Assembly: GCA_019671135.1 (NCBI GenBank)
Contig: JAHRHY010000004.1
Coordinates: 2,418,001-2,482,000, forward strand
Length of the DNA stretch: 64,000 bases
Source of the DNA: Linnemannia hyalina
Lineage: Eukaryota; Mortierellomycota; Mortierellomycetes; Mortierellales; Mortierellaceae
Direction: 5' to 3'
In this document: piece by piece, positions 11,187 through 28,038 of the stretch
Layout of the letters: every line of letters begins with the position of its first letter
Position numbering within the stretch: the stretch's first letter is position 1
Program-made: the position numbers and the translations under genes
Notes under the pieces: model-generated
Databases searched by the model: none
What the model saw: only the letters and a program-made list of their open reading frames with translations
What the model was told of the DNA's origin: nothing

Positions 11187-14107
11187 ATGTTCCGCGCGTT
11201 GTCACACACCAGCAGAGCCGCTCTGCGACAGGCCGGAGGTAACGGATTCAAATCACCCATCTTTCATTAACACACTTCGGAAAAGTGACGGATGCCACTT
11301 TGTCACTTCGGCAACCACCAGGGCTGCCAATCTACATGATGATACTCTCACCCGCGGCTGGACTATGCCCTCATGACAACTTCCGGTGATCTTCATCCCA
11401 CATGGATCTTCAAAGTCCGGCAAGAGGGACGGAAAAGGGCGTGAAATCGCGATCTCGGACCTTGTGATCCGAATCCCCGTGCTTCTGGAACACGACAACG
11501 CCGACACGACTCTCCACCTGGGTGCAACCACTCATATAGACGCCAGCCTGTCTATCGACAATGATATTCCTCTAGTGCACACACGGACACAGACACACCC
11601 TACTCACACTCACTCGTACTCTCTGTACATATGACATGGTACTAGCCCCCCGCCACTTCCGCACCTCTGTTGTCGTCAAGAACGAGGTCGAGGTTTTCGT
11701 GGATGGCAAGTCTGTCAAGGTTGAGGCCGGATCTGCCGTTATTCAAGCTTGCGAGAAGGCCGGCGTTCACATCCCCCGTTTCTGTTACCACGAGCGTCTC
11801 TCTGTCGCCGGAAACTGCAGAATGTGCTTGGTTGAGGTCGAAAAGTCCCCCAAGCCCGTCGCTTCGTGCGCCTTCCCCGTCATGCCTGGAATGAAGATCA
11901 AGACCGATAGCAACATCGTCAAGAAGGCCCGTGAGGGTGTCATGGAGTTCCTTTTGGCCAACCATCCCCTCGACTGCCCCATTTGCGACCAAGGAGGAGA
12001 GTGTGATCTCCAGGATCAGTCCGTCCGCTACGGTTCGGATCGTGGTCGTTTCTCCGAGGTTGTTGGTAAGCGTGCCGTCGAGGACAAGGACTTGGGACCT
12101 TTGATCAAGACTACCATGACCCGTTGCATTCACTGCACCCGTTGCGTCCGTTTCGCCAACGAGGTCGCTGGTTTCCAGGATCTCGGTACCTCCGGACGTG
12201 GTAACGACATGCAGATCGGAACTTATATCGAGAAGACCATGAACTCTGAGGTAACATGTCCGATCCATCCTCGCGTTTCATTTGTTGCATATGCTGAGGT
12301 CAATTGACAGAAAAGGACGCGTTTGTTTTCGATTTTCAGTCTTTTAACCATTTTTCTCATTTTTCTTACCACTATGCAATGTTCGCTTGGACTGGACACA
12401 ATACAACTGACGATACGATCTGGACAACAACACACTCATGGATATCACAACCTCAATAATTACTCAAACGACAACAGATGTCCGGAAACTTGGCTGATGT
12501 TTGCCCCGTTGGAGCTCTTCTCTCCAAGCCTTACACTTTCAACGCCCGTCCCTGGGAGCTCAAGAACACCGAGTCGATCGATGTTCTCGACGCCCTCGGA
12601 TCCAACATTCGCGTCGATTCGCGCGGAGTCGAGGTCATGCGTATTCTCCCCCGCTTGAACGAGGATATTAACGAGGAGTGGATTTCGGACAGAACTCGTT
12701 CCGCCTACGACGGTCTCAAGACCCAGCGTTTGACCACCCCCATGATCCGCAAGGGCGATACCTTTGTCAACGTCAACTGGGCTGATGCCCTTCAGAAGGT
12801 TGCCTCGGAGATGAAGGCTGCTGGCCCCGGCATCAAGGCCATTGCTGGTCAGTTGGCCGATGCCGAGTCCCTTGTCTCCCTTAAGGATCTTGTCAACACT
12901 CTCGGATCTGAGAACGTCACTGTCGACAACCGTCGCCAGGATACACCTGCCCACGGTGCTGATTTCCGCTCCAACTACTTGTTGAACTCGACCATTGCCG
13001 GTATTGAGCAGGCTGATGCCCTTCTCTTGATCGGAACCAACCCCCGTCATGAGGCCGCCGTCATGAACGCCCGTATCCGCAAGTCTTTCGTCTACAATGG
13101 TCTTAACATCGGACTCGTTGGTGCCCCCGTCGACTTGACCTACGACTACGATCACATTGGTGCTGATACAGCTTCACTCGAGGCCCTTGTCTCTGGCAAG
13201 CACGCCTTCTCTGAGCAGCTCGCTGCCGCCAAGAACCCCATGATCATCATCGGAAGCGGTGTCAACGACTTGCCCGACAGCGAGTACGTCTTCTCCTCGG
13301 TTTCCAAGATCGTCAACCAGCACAAGGACAAGTTCTTCCAGGAGAACTGGAACGGATACAACGTCCTTCAGCGTGTACGTCCTATTAGCATTTTCTTACG
13401 TGTTTCTTCAATTGCGTCTTTTTGTTTCTATGAATGGGTTTCTAACTTAAGTCTACATTTGCTATTATGAAAAACAGGCCGCTAGCAGAGCCGCTGCTTA
13501 CGATATTGGATTCGTTCCCCAGGCCAAGGAGACTGGAAAGACCTCGTTCGTCTACTTGCTCGAGGCTGATGAGATCTCTGCCTCTGATATTCCCAAGGAT
13601 GCCTTCGTTGTCTACCAGGGCCACCACGGAGATGTCGGAGCTCAGTACGCCGATGTGATCTTGCCCGGAGCCACCTACACCGAGAAGAGCGCCACATATG
13701 TCAACACAGAGGGTCGTCCCCAGCAGACTCGCGCTGCCGTGCCACCACCTGGCGCTGCCCGTGAGGACTGGAAGATTATCCGTGCCATCTCTGAGGTCGC
13801 TGGCGCTACCCTCCCATACGACGATGTTCACCAGGTCCGCGACCGTCTCCGTGACATCGCCCCCTCATTCGCCCACTACAATGTTGTTGAGCCCAGCTCA
13901 GTGGCTGTTGCCTCGTTGGGACTCTCTACATTGAACAAGACTGGGGCCAAGTCTGCCAAGTCTCTGTTGACCCCAGTGATCTCTGACTACTACATGACCG
14001 ATTCTATTACCCGTGCCTCCTCAACAATGGCCAAGTGCTCGGTTGCCTTCTCCAAGGGCACCCACCGCCCAGACGAGTCCGAGTTCAAGATCGAGGCCCA
14101 TGCTTAA
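11187..14107 (+). CDS. NADH:ubiquinone oxidoreductase 75 kDa subunit (NDUFS1/Nuo78)
   Basis: Iron-sulfur subunit of the peripheral arm of mitochondrial complex I, 727 residues. Exons are 11187-11238, 11646-12250, 12478-13374 and 13478-14107. Splicing of the 52-nt first exon yields [20 protein letters not shown], an Arg/Ser/Ala-rich mitochondrial presequence. Cluster ligands are visible in order: the 2Fe-2S ferredoxin motif ([20 protein letters not shown]), the His-Cys3 4Fe-4S site ([19 protein letters not shown]), and the second 4Fe-4S site ([15 protein letters not shown] with later [13 protein letters not shown]). The remaining two thirds is the molybdopterin-oxidoreductase-like fold, catalytically inert in this family. 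Presence of this subunit implies a functional complex I, unlike in Saccharomyces. Intron 1 is long for this window (407 bp). Confidence 0.96.
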
Positions 14108-15274
14108 GTCTTGTTTAATTTTATGACCCCCCCATTCTTGAAGACGAAAAATAACCCACACCAACGAGACGAGGTAGAGCGGAGATAGCGAGTAGAGAAA
14201 TTGAGAGAGAGAGAGCATTGCACCTTTTAGAATACAAATATTACCACAACTTTTCATTTCATACAAAGACTCCCAAATGTCGGTGTTCGTACCCGCTCTC
14301 TCAATCCAGATCCATGTCACGTCGCGGTCGCGAATCGATTTGTAAACAGAAAACATCGACAAGCCACCCGCGGATAAAAATAAGAGCGCTTGAGTGTTTC
14401 TTTTTTCTTCTTTCTGTTTCTTTCACCCTTTCCCCATCCCACTTATCCCCCATTCACCATTCCTGCATACCCTCCATCGTCCTTTCCCCCATCGCTGCCT
14501 TCACGTTTGTGTTCAGGTTCTTTTGGTAAGTTTTCGTTATCCGCTCTCACAACAACACACATACATACCCTTCCTATCGTTTGCAATGATGAAAAATTTG
14601 AATTACCCTGTCGGTGAACGCAGAGGTATCCGTCTTTACGGCGGACCGACCCACCTTGTGCACACCATATGGCTATGGTATCAAAACGCGCTCTACTGTA
14701 GGGCGCTGTCTGAGCTCCTCTTCTCTTCTCTTTTACTCTTGTAAATTGAAGTTCAATTGATGTCGAGGCATTGAAACTAACCGTTAGTTCGTTTTGGTTT
14801 TTGTTTCCAGTTCTTTAGTTACTTTCTTTCGATCAAGGTCTTTTGTCGTGAATAGGATGTTGTATAGCAGATGCGCATTGAGAGATATGAATAATAAAAA
14901 AACGATGTCAAAAATACACCTTTCGTTCGATTGTAACATGCTGTGTCGTTGATCATGTGTCATGTACACTACTTCCTTGACGAGGTTGAACTGATTTTCG
15001 CAAAATGTGTGATCCAACTTGCCCTGTCATCCAAGGTTGTTTTGAAAGGGGGAAAATTTTTCATATCAGCCAGCCATTTCTTTTTTTTTTTTTTTTTTTT
15101 TGACTGCTACTTTTTTTTGTATTTGTTGTTTCCCCTTTGCATTCATTCCATTCATTCTCTCCTTCCCTCTCTCCACTCTCACCCATCGCCCCTCTTGTCT
15201 CTTCTCGCCAAGAAGCACCACCAACCACCGGCCAACAACAACAACAACAACAACCTCTACAATATACAACTGAA
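14108..15274. other. Intergenic: complex I 3' region and CMS1-like promoter
   Basis: About 1.2 kb with no recognised gene. It includes a 21-T run at 15081-15101, a CT-rich tract at about 15150-15210 and a CAA repeat leader at 15235-15255 directly before the next start codon. Short ORFs such as 14390-14617 are CT-rich noise. Confidence 0.5.
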
Positions 15275-16546
15275 ATGGCAGCAAAAGTAAAAGACTCTGG
15301 TGATGCCTTGGAGGACGACTTCCAGGCCTCCGATACCGAATACCTCAGTGACGGACAGGACGATGGCGAGCAGATTGATGCCTCGGACGACGAGAACAAC
15401 TCTGCTAACGCAGGATCTAAGCGCAAGGCTGGTTCTTCTGCTGCTCCTGAGGCTCCCAAGAAGAAGAAGCAGAACAAGGTACTTATTTTACTTAGAACGC
15501 ATGGATATCAAACTTCGGCTTTACGCATTTGTTAAAAAACGAACAGTTACGTTTTGCTGTGAACATGGGATCGGGATACCATTGACCACGGAAAAAAAAA
15601 AACTAAACATCCTGGCCTTTTTTTCTTTGTTATATGCATAATAATTAGTCGAAGAAGGCAAGGGCAGAGATCAACAACACGCCGATCGGGAAGCGCACAA
15701 AAGCAGATCAGATCGAGGCCCTGAACGACAGCCAGGACCGGGCCCTCGAACACCTCTCCTCCATCGAACGGGACGAGCGCCGGATACCCGGCTCAGCCAT
15801 CAAGGACGTCTCACCCTTTGCTCTCGACCATACCCTCGTCCACCTCGAGTCCTTCCTCAAATTCGCGGTTGAAGCCTGGAAGTCAAAATTGCTTGTTAAG
15901 GATGCGAATGCGATTCCTTCAAAGTACGCCCAGGCTAACAGAGGTGGAGAGGGTGGTAACAAGGGTGGGAAGAAGGATAAGAAGAAGCCTTTGGAGGAGG
16001 CTAATAACTTGCCCAAGGGTGCGCCTGTGGTGTTGATCGTTAGCGCAAGTGGGGTTCGGGCTGTGGAAGTGATTCGGGCGTTGCCGCTTTTTGCGGAGGC
16101 TGCCAAGGTTGGAAAGCTGTTTGCGAAGCATTTGAAGGTTTCTGAGCAGGTGTATTTCTTGGAGAATACTTGTACGCATATCTGTGTTGGTACACCAAAC
16201 CGCATTGACAAGCTGATCTCTGATGGTAAGTTTTCTTCGTTTTTTTCCCTCTTGTTCCCTTTGTCTGTGTCTCGTTGTTAGCGTTGAATGAATGCGATGG
16301 TCATGCACATGTGCCACGTTATTAATTTGTTTGCTTGTTTTTTTTGTTTGTTTGTTTGCATGATGTAAAATAGGAGTTTTGGACTTGAGCAGACTGGAGT
16401 TGGTGTTGATTGACGCTCACACGGATGCCAAGAAGAGAACCATTTTGGATATCCAGGAGATCCGTGTCGATCTGTTCAAGATGTTGGGTTTGGAGGCTCT
16501 TGAGGATAAGTTCAAGGCTGGCCAGACTAAGCTCGGCTTCTTCTAA
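15275..16546 (+). CDS. Cms1-like small-subunit ribosome biogenesis protein
   Basis: 317 residues. Exons are 15275-15478, 15649-16225 and 16374-16546. The acidic N-terminus (ASDTEYLSDGQDDGEQ) is followed by Lys-rich stretches (PKKKKQNK; a second Lys-rich linker GGKKDKKKPLEE mid-protein) that look like nuclear/nucleolar signals. The rest fits the CMS1 family: PVVLIVSASGVRAVEVIRAL, LFAKHLKVSEQ, and a helicase-like core with CVGTPNRIDKLI and LVLIDAHTDAKKRTI. Family members resemble a DEAD-box C-terminal half without helicase motifs and associate with the U3-containing 90S pre-ribosome in yeast. The Lys-rich linker insertion is unusual but in frame. The gene converges on GAA1 with 210 bp between stop codons. 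Confidence 0.85.
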
Positions 16547-16756
16547 GCAGTCGGCTCGCTTTGTCGCTACCATTTTTCTTTTCTTCGCGCCGCTCCTCTT
16601 CTCAAATCAAACATAGCATTATTTTATTTAGCATTTCGCATTATTTTCACTATAAAACTCCCACATAGACATACATAAAAAACCAATTGGCAAAGCTTAT
16701 AATGTATTCGAGCGGTTTTAATGTTCCAAAAAAGAATTGAAAAAAAGGAGGTCATG

Positions 16757-19745
16757 CTAAGAAACGGGGAGGAGAACCATGATGACAGCGGCAAGGTTCA
16801 AAGGCCAATAAACAAAACAAGCAGTGGGCAAGAGCCAAGTCCCCAAGATCTCATACTCTCTCAAGACCCAACTCAAGACCTCACTCGGGTCCTTGACATA
16901 CCACCACGACGCCACCATCATCAACCCCGGTGGGGAAATCGCCAACAGGATCAGGGCCTCAATAATCGAGACGACGGTCCAACGGCTGGGACGGAAGGCC
17001 ATATAGGGCAAAACGATCAGGACGCCAATACTGACGGCGAGACTGAAGTTGAGTGCGGAGAGTGTGGTGACGATGAGAGCGGAGAGGGCCAGGATTAGGG
17101 TTTTGAGCATAATCCAGTCTGCTGCCGGAGTCAGTTCCTGATCTGCCACATTGTGGGTGTTGTCGCTGTTGCTGCTGCTGCTGCTGCTGCCGCTGCTTCC
17201 TTTGGTGTCATTATGGGTAGCGCGGGCCTTCTGGACAGTGCTACCAGACTTGATAATCCTCGTTCGGACATGAGCAGCCGAGACGGCAGACAGGACCAGC
17301 ATACTACAAACCCCCACACTCGCAACCAACTTCAACATGGGCGACTCGCCCACAAGTCCAAATTCCGTAGTCAGCAGGAAAAAAGTCGCTGCGCCTGTGA
17401 CCACCGCCATCCCCATGGTCGTACTTGCAACTTTAAAGTTCCTGCTCCTCCTCGAGTAAGGCAGTGCGACAGGGATGGTTGTATCGCCTTCAACGATGGA
17501 TTCAAGTTCGAGGGGGAGATCGGAGGAGAGGCCCCAGAGGGAGAGGGCTTGGAAGATGAAGGAGACACCGAGGATGATGACAGGGGGCATGTAGAGGCCG
17601 ATGGAGGTGTAGCGGCGGACGTCGCTGAGGAGGTAGAAGAAGAAGGACTGGTGCAGGTGTTCCAGTAGGTTGTTCAGACTCCTGACCGCCGACTCCAGAA
17701 GGCTAAGACGCGTAGTTGAGGGTTAAACAACGTCAGTTAAAATGTATATTTTGGATCAGACGCCACCAAAAGTGAGAGGATACTTACGCGCCGACGCGGA
17801 AGAGGTTGAAGCGGTGTGAGTGCCAACCAGGTCTGTCGATTCCATAAAGTGTAATCGCATCGATCTTGTATCTATGAGAAAATCATTAGTTGATATGTTA
17901 ATATTTCGCGTCAAGGAACACTCAATTGCTCAACGAGAAGCTCCTTAGATCCTGGGAAGACTAAGACTCACTTCAAGTAAAGACCGTGGTTTCCGGTGGG
18001 GGTGCCGACAGCCTGGTACTTCATCTGGTACAGCATCTTGCGGAGAGAATTGAGGTAGTTCTTGGTCATGTTGTCGGTGTAGGGGACCAACTCGTCATGA
18101 AGGGTCAACTCGACAGGTGCAATGCCCATGGAGATCAAGTTGATGGTGTTGATCATGTCCAAGTTGGGCAACTGTCCATTCACGCCCTCTAATAGCAAGT
18201 AACAAGTAGTACAAGGTGGTAGCATGAGTATATGGGGATCAAAATATCCAGGCACGAGATAGCAGATCGATAGAGACATACCGAAGAAGATGCCAAGGGC
18301 ATTATAGTCGCCAGTTCCTGCAAAGTCGAGGTTCAATGCCGCTTGAATGGCTCCACTCCTCACTCTCAAAGGTTCCTCGTGGCGTTCTAAAGTGGGCAAG
18401 ATATACAGGTTGTCAGAGTTGCTCCTTGTTTTTCATGCGATCGTGTCATGTAGAATCAATGCCTGAACAGCTGCCTACCATAGGTGTGCTCCTCGTTTCC
18501 ATGGTACGCCTTGAGCCATGCCTGAAGACCCTCGGCGTCGCCGTCTGACACGACAAAGATGATATCCTTTGAAAAGTGGGATCCGCCTATATATGTCATG
18601 AACATGTAATCCTATGAGCTGGCTGCGCTTTTGCTCCATCCTTGTAAAAATGTTGTTCGCATTTGTAATCCACGAGTTCTGACTTACGTTTGAACGTCTT
18701 TCCAAGGGCCAAGAGCATTGCGATGGCGTTGGTGTTGGCTATTTCAACAAAAGAAAGAACAATGGTTCGGTAAGTCTCTTTCTCCAATAGGTCGTATCCT
18801 GAAAGGCGATATGTTTGTTTAATTAACGATCGGCAGACGTACTGGTTTTGTCCCGGGAAAGCCATGAAGCGCTGAGCACTATTGCCTCTGTTCCGTCACT
18901 CCTGGGTGCGTAAAAGACCGCGTATGTGTTGACACCGTGCTACAGTGGAACCAAAAGTGAAAAGCAGGGGCGCATGAGAACACAAGTTCAATTGGTTCGA
19001 TCCTGCTCCCGAAAAACGACTGAACCGCGCGATCTCCAAATGTACTCACGAATGACTCGGTGCTGGTGTTGAGGGTATAGTTCTGTGTTGCTGATTTGAG
19101 TCCAATGGCTGCAAACTGCAGCTCCAATGCTTGTGCGCGCCTATTAGAGTCGGATCAGAGTTGTATGTGTTAGATGCTGGTGGTTGTAGATCCTTAACCT
19201 GGCAAAAAGGACGTCTCGAGTAGACACTTACTCGATCGAGGGCAAGGATGCTATCCTTTGCACAGTGTCACGATATGCCTCCGCCGCCAAGTTGTCGTTC
19301 CAGTTAAATTGCACATTCGCCTACGTTGATTTAATCAAGCGTGCGAATGGTGAGTACGAGTGAGTACGAGTGGTAAAGAAGGCGCGCACGATAGGATTTG
19401 TACCGTTGAAGAACGAAAGTATTACCGATCCTGGCAGTAATGCGTTCTCGGAGACGTATGTTCGTTTGCTGTAGTCCTGGTGAGGCAGAGCCAGGAGCCA
19501 GAAGAATGATACTGCGACCATAATATAGCTATATATTAATAAAGTGGACAGTTGGAATTGTCAGTCTTCCTGATGATATTCTCTCCTTTGGCTCTGTCGT
19601 GAGAGAAAGCGTGCCATGGGAGTTCCTGAGTTTGTTGAGGTTGATGGCGCATGTTGTTATACCTGAGGGTTGGCATCCAGCTGAGGACGAACCGGCCGAA
19701 AATCTGCTGGCGTTGTGCCTTTGAGAGTCGACTGAGGAAACCCAT
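16757..19745 (-). CDS. GAA1: GPI transamidase component Gaa1
   Basis: Gaa1 is an ER multi-membrane subunit of GPI transamidase, thought to catalyse or position amide formation between substrate protein and GPI anchor. 677 residues from 11 exons (minus strand): 19663-19745, 19426-19528, 19232-19320, 19050-19140, 18843-18939, 18688-18798, 18479-18586, 18282-18386, 17972-18188, 17788-17871 and 16757-17702. A first membrane segment (YIMVAVSFFWLLAL) follows a basic N-terminus. The lumenal M28-peptidase-like domain includes NTYAVFYAPRSDGTEAIVL, SKDIIFVVSDGDAEGLQAWL, LDFAG and EGVNGQLPNLDMINTI. Then come several hydrophobic helices (PPVIILGVSFIFQAL, LILALSALIVTTLSAL, VLIVLPYMAF, LILLAISPPGLMMVA). 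A Ser/Asn-rich loop separates the terminal helices. Length and order match the family. Confidence 0.93.
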
Positions 19746-20263
19746 GGTCGAGTCGAGTGTGTTGGCGCTGTGTTGTTGTAGTTGAGTTTGGATGATGAAT
19801 GAATGAATGAAAGAAAGAAGAAGCTTCAGGCCATGGCTTCGTTCCTTGTATTAAGCATTAAGTGAAACGTGGAGCGACAGCCCTTCCCAATTCCACCTCC
19901 AGTCACACCATGCCAAAAGTGACGTCGAATTAGGCGGCGGTTGATCGTGTTTCTTCCCTGAGTAGTGACCCAGCAGCAGGTCCCTTTCATCTCCTCACGC
20001 CCTAACTGAGTGAATGGGGGCTTGCTTTCTTCATTTTTCTTTTCTTAGACACTGCTCACACTCCATCTTCACCTCTTCACCTTTTTTAACTTTTATTTTC
20101 AACCCATTGACCTTCCCTCTCCCCCACAAGACAGGTCGCTCCACCACCCCTTTTTTTTACCTCCTCCTCCTTCCTCCCTCCCCCCAACTCCTTCCGCAAC
20201 CATCAACGCTCAGCAGCTCAACATCACCCCTTCTCAACTCCGCCCTCTTTTTTCTCCTCTGCC
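19746..20263. other. Divergent promoter region, GAA1 / ArfGAP
   Basis: No ORF of note. A CT-rich tract at about 20020-20250 leads into the ArfGAP start; GAATGAAT and GAAAGAAA microsatellite-like runs at 19796-19820 precede GAA1. Confidence 0.5.
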
Positions 20264-24371
<4,108 letters not shown>

Positions 24372-24480
24372 AGAATATTTTACTTGTATACACCTTTTCA
24401 AATTAAACCCGTGGACAATTAGAGGCAAATGGTATGTATTGTGTTTTATTTATTTTTTAGCTGTGAGAAGGGGGGGATTT

Positions 24481-25818
24481 CTAAACGCAAAGATGGAAGA
24501 GCTGGATGTTAGGATCAGAGACGACCTCAAACCGTACCCTGCCCTCGGGACCGGCAGCGATATCCAAAAACTCTCCATCCACGCAAAGTCGACCTTGAGT
24601 CGGTGTCTCGATCTCGACTACTTTTGCCTTGTAGTACTCGACGTTTTCGTGCTGCTTCACATGTAGGCCATCTTTCAATGCGTCGCCGAGGATATCCAAG
24701 ATTTGTCCACGCCCAACGTTTTGAACTGCCAGGATGTCTAACCATTCGTCGGAGGTGTTTGCGAACGGTGTCGGAACGAATCCTGGTTCGAGGGAGGACT
24801 GTTTTGTGAGCATTAGGTATGTGAATGGTCCTGGGAGCGTCACTGACGGTTGTTGTTGTTGTTGTTGTTGTTGTTGTTGGTCCTGTTGGGGAGAGGTTGT
24901 TGTAGTGGTGGCATTGGCGATAAGTTGGTGTGAGGAGCGATCGTATTTTTGGACGGGCCCAAAGAGTTCCACGCGTGCGGGATATTGCTTTAGGAAGGCA
25001 ATGTTCTTGAGAACCGAGGCCTTGAAACGAACGTTCCCTAGACCGCGAAGCCCCTCGGCGTCAAAGACTGTTGCGCAGTGGAGCCCGAAACTGTTGACGA
25101 CCGCCGTGTACACTACTGGTTTCCAGGCTCCCTGAGTAGAGCTACTGTCATTATCACCGTTGCTGTTGGTGGTGGTGGTGGTGGTGTTGGTGTTGGTGTG
25201 AGAGGTGTTGTTGTTGCGCTGGGAGACTTGGACGACGCGGAGGGGGACGGATTTCTCGGCGAGGAAGCGGTCGAGCGCATCTTGAGGGTTCATGACGCCT
25301 TGACTGGTTGCGATGGCGTTTCCTGTTCCTGTTGGGATGATTGATAATTCGACCTTTGGACGGAAATTGTCGTTCACGAAGGATGGGCCTGAGGAAGGCG
25401 AGGATCCATGGATGCCTTGGAGGACGCCATTGATCACCTCGTGCACGGTGCCGTCCCCTCCTATAACCATGATCTTCAACACGACCTCCGGAGGTCCAGC
25501 CGTCGTCGCCGCCGCCGTCGTGGTCGTCCCTTCTCCTGTTCCCGTCACTCCCTCCGTGTCCCCTTGCTGCGCTGACACCGCCGACGAACTTGCTGCGAGA
25601 GACTGAACAAAGTCGATAAAGATCTGCCGGATGTTCTCCCTAAAGTATTCCTGCGCGAACCCTTTGGAGGTGGTCTCGATAACCCGGTACGGGACCCCTG
25701 CGTGGTCCAGAGCTGGTTGGATTGTTTTAGTGAGGTGCTCGCTGGAGGACTTTTTGCCAGCGTTTGGGTTTATGACGAGGAGGAGTGGGAAGGTTTCGGA
25801 GGTTGGACGGAATCCCAT
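24481..25818 (-). CDS. Diacylglycerol/sphingosine-kinase-like lipid kinase (DAGKc domain)
   Basis: Intronless, 445 residues. It opens with the DAGKc ATP-binding fold: LLLVINPNAGKKSSSE near residue 10, the glycine motif IGGDGTVHEVINGV near 105 and IPTGTGNAIATSQG near 155, then LHCATVFDAEGLRGLG and a C-terminal beta-sandwich with LCVDGEFLDI. These are hallmarks of diacylglycerol, sphingosine/long-chain-base and YegS-type kinases. The overall layout is closest to the sphingosine/ceramide-kinase group, but the substrate is not certain from sequence. Low-complexity insertions (Thr/Ala around 85, Asn/Thr around 205, poly-Gln around 310) sit between conserved blocks. The ATG giving MGFRPTSE is chosen; the open frame extends to 26097 without family similarity. 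It converges with the ArfGAP gene, 109 bp between stops. Confidence 0.87.
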   Translation of the reverse strand: MGFRPTSETFPLLLVINPNAGKKSSSEHLTKTIQPALDHAGVPYRVIETTSKGFAQEYFRENIRQIFIDFVQSLAASSSAVSAQQGDTEGVTGTGEGTTTTAAATTAGPPEVVLKIMVIGGDGTVHEVINGVLQGIHGSSPSSGPSFVNDNFRPKVELSIIPTGTGNAIATSQGVMNPQDALDRFLAEKSVPLRVVQVSQRNNNTSHTNTNTTTTTTNSNGDNDSSSTQGAWKPVVYTAVVNSFGLHCATVFDAEGLRGLGNVRFKASVLKNIAFLKQYPARVELFGPVQKYDRSSHQLIANATTTTTSPQQDQQQQQQQQQQPSVTLPGPFTYLMLTKQSSLEPGFVPTPFANTSDEWLDILAVQNVGRGQILDILGDALKDGLHVKQHENVEYYKAKVVEIETPTQGRLCVDGEFLDIAAGPEGRVRFEVVSDPNIQLFHLCV

Positions 25819-26147
25819 GATGACAGTGTCTGGTAGATGCTGGCGAATGAGATGAAGAAAATGTAAAAAGATGAATGAGTAAGGTGAAAGAAGGAGGTTG
25901 AGAGTGCTAAGGAGTTGAGTAAAGGGAGAAACGAGGGCGTGATATTTTTCTTTTCTTTTGATAAAACGTATTAGGTTTAGGGTTGGTGGCGTGCAACAAG
26001 GAGATGGAATCCGACGGCAACCGATACATCTGGCGGGGCTAGGTTTATCCCCTGAGAATGGCAGACACTCTTGTACAGTCGACTGCGATATTTTCATGGC
26101 TAGACCACATCAACTTCTCGAAGGTTCGGCAGCGTAACATCATAGGA

Positions 26148-27052
26148 GACCTTGTGGGGATTCCCAGCATGGACCGCAAAGTTATCTTCTCGTCACCTGT
26201 TCAACCTCTCTCTCGTCGGTGTAGCGAATAGAGTGCACAGCACCAACTCTGGTCCAGTCTCCATGGCAACCTCATACTGCACGGATCCAGCATCTCCCTA
26301 ACCGTTGCCGTTTCCTTCAGAGATCACTCTTTCGGTCAGTTGAGGTCGGAGGAGGAGAAGGGGTGGCTCGATGCAAGCAGGGTTGGTTGTCAAAGATAGA
26401 GCCAAGGATGACATATCAGTCACAACAAGTTCACGGGCTACTTGGAGGCGTGAGGAGGTAGAGAGAAAACACAACGTAAGAGGGAGGAAAGAGCGCTCGC
26501 CCATTCAATCGAGGCAACAGCGACAACACAACAAGGCATTAAACAGCATGCATGATGGACAAGGCCAAGTAAAGGACATTTTTATTACAACAACCTTCCC
26601 ACGACCCACTCGTCGTCTATACTCTCTACTCTCTCTTCCGTCCCTCTTTTCCCCTATTTCATTCGTTCGTTCCATTGCATTCCTGTTCCCATTCATCTCC
26701 TTCGTCTCTCACTCCGACCCTGCATCAGCCAACAGGAAGTGAATGAGAGGAGCGACATTCAGCAAGGTGGTCACAAGGTAAAGAAAACTGCCTCCGTACT
26801 GTTTTACCGTCTCTTGTTTGAGCACTTTTTCGAATTGGTGGCAAAAATTCAAACAACGTAGGATAGGAATGAGACAGTGCTATTTGGCCATCCCATACAC
26901 ATGCAAGCGAAAGCAATGGGCAGAAGATGGAGGAGTGAACCTTCTTTGTTGGCACCATGTCTCACGCACGCTCTTTCACCTCCAAGCAACGGAATAAACA
27001 AACGTGCCGACGGATGGAAATATTAGAAATATCAGTAGCTGATGATGCCTGG
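26148..27052 (-). repeat. Dispersed repeat copy B (inverted, coding part missing)
   Basis: The reverse complement aligns to 2916-3650 and then immediately to 5005-5222. At the junction (about 26362) the text corresponding to GAGCCACC (copy A 3643-3650) runs straight into CCTTCTCCTCC (copy A about 5005), so about 1.35 kb holding the F-box/LRR-like reading frames is absent. The junction shares CC, consistent with end joining. No ORF of substance remains. Confidence 0.75.
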
Positions 27053-27149
27053 ACTCGGTCTCTTCTGTCAAACACCCAACACGCCACCAACAGGCACGCG
27101 TTGAACAAGACGCGACTCAACTCACTATTATTGCCAAATATATGAAGAT

Positions 27150-28038
27150 ATGAGCGTGATGCCTTTCTGAGGAGAGAGCGAATGGGTTGCAACGGCAGGA
27201 TAATAGAGGAAGTGGCCGTTTTGACGTACTAGTTTGACATTACGGTTGGGGAGTCAGCATAAATTGGAATAATAAAGTAGATGACCGTCCATACTCTAGT
27301 CAGCGGACGTATGGCAGGGCTGCAACCACAGAAGATGATGAACCACAGATGGCGTCGTTAGAAAAAAAGGACATGAAAGATCAAGCGTTAGGCTACAACG
27401 ACAACGACAAGTGAACGACCTGTGGAGATACATGACGCTGTGCATTTCTTGTCCTTTCTTTGTATACTGCTATTCCCCTTTTCATTCTTGTTCGTTACTC
27501 ACTTCCTCACTCTTTTTATTATTTGATAGGGTCCGTTAAGCGATCATCGTTTCCTTCACATCCGTGTTGCACAAGACGCATTTTCCTCTACGTTTTTACT
27601 TCATCTCATGTACGCAAGTCGACAAAGATATTTGTCCTTTCTCCTCCTTCCTTCCTGTCCAGCCGACACTTGTTTCCTTTCGTCCCTTTCGCCTTTTTCT
27701 CTTCCTCTCTCATTACTTCCAAATCGTTCATACTTTCCTTCTTGAAGTCCCTCTCCGTCTTTAAAACCAAGACAAAACCATACTTCCTTGCTTCCTTGCT
27801 TTCTTCTCGTCCTTCAACCCCCTTGTACCCTTTTTACCATTTTCCTTTTCTCTCCTGGCTGTGACAAAACGCCGTATCCTACATTACTCACGCATACACA
27901 CTTTCGCCCATCCCACTCGACAACAATCTCCTATTTTGCATTTTACTCTCATTTCTCACTCCCTATCTATTCTTTCCTCTCCACATTCACCAACTAAGCA
28001 CCGAAAATACATAAGCATTTTGCTCAACTAAGAACGTC
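27150..28038. other. Intergenic: permease upstream region
   Basis: No gene seen. CT-rich tracts occupy about 27440-27990 and lead into the permease start. Confidence 0.5.

Noticed and set aside
11642..12268. Minus-strand open frame of 208 codons
   Set aside because: Antisense of complex I 75 kDa exon 2, which has all Fe-S ligands in the + frame.
18980..19010. tRNA-like T-loop text GGTTCGATCC in a GAA1 intron
   Set aside because: No matching acceptor, D-arm or anticodon stem could be laid out around it.
25819..26097. Upstream extension of the lipid kinase frame to 26097
   Set aside because: The added residues lack similarity to the family, and the conserved kinase fold starts directly after the ATG at 25818.
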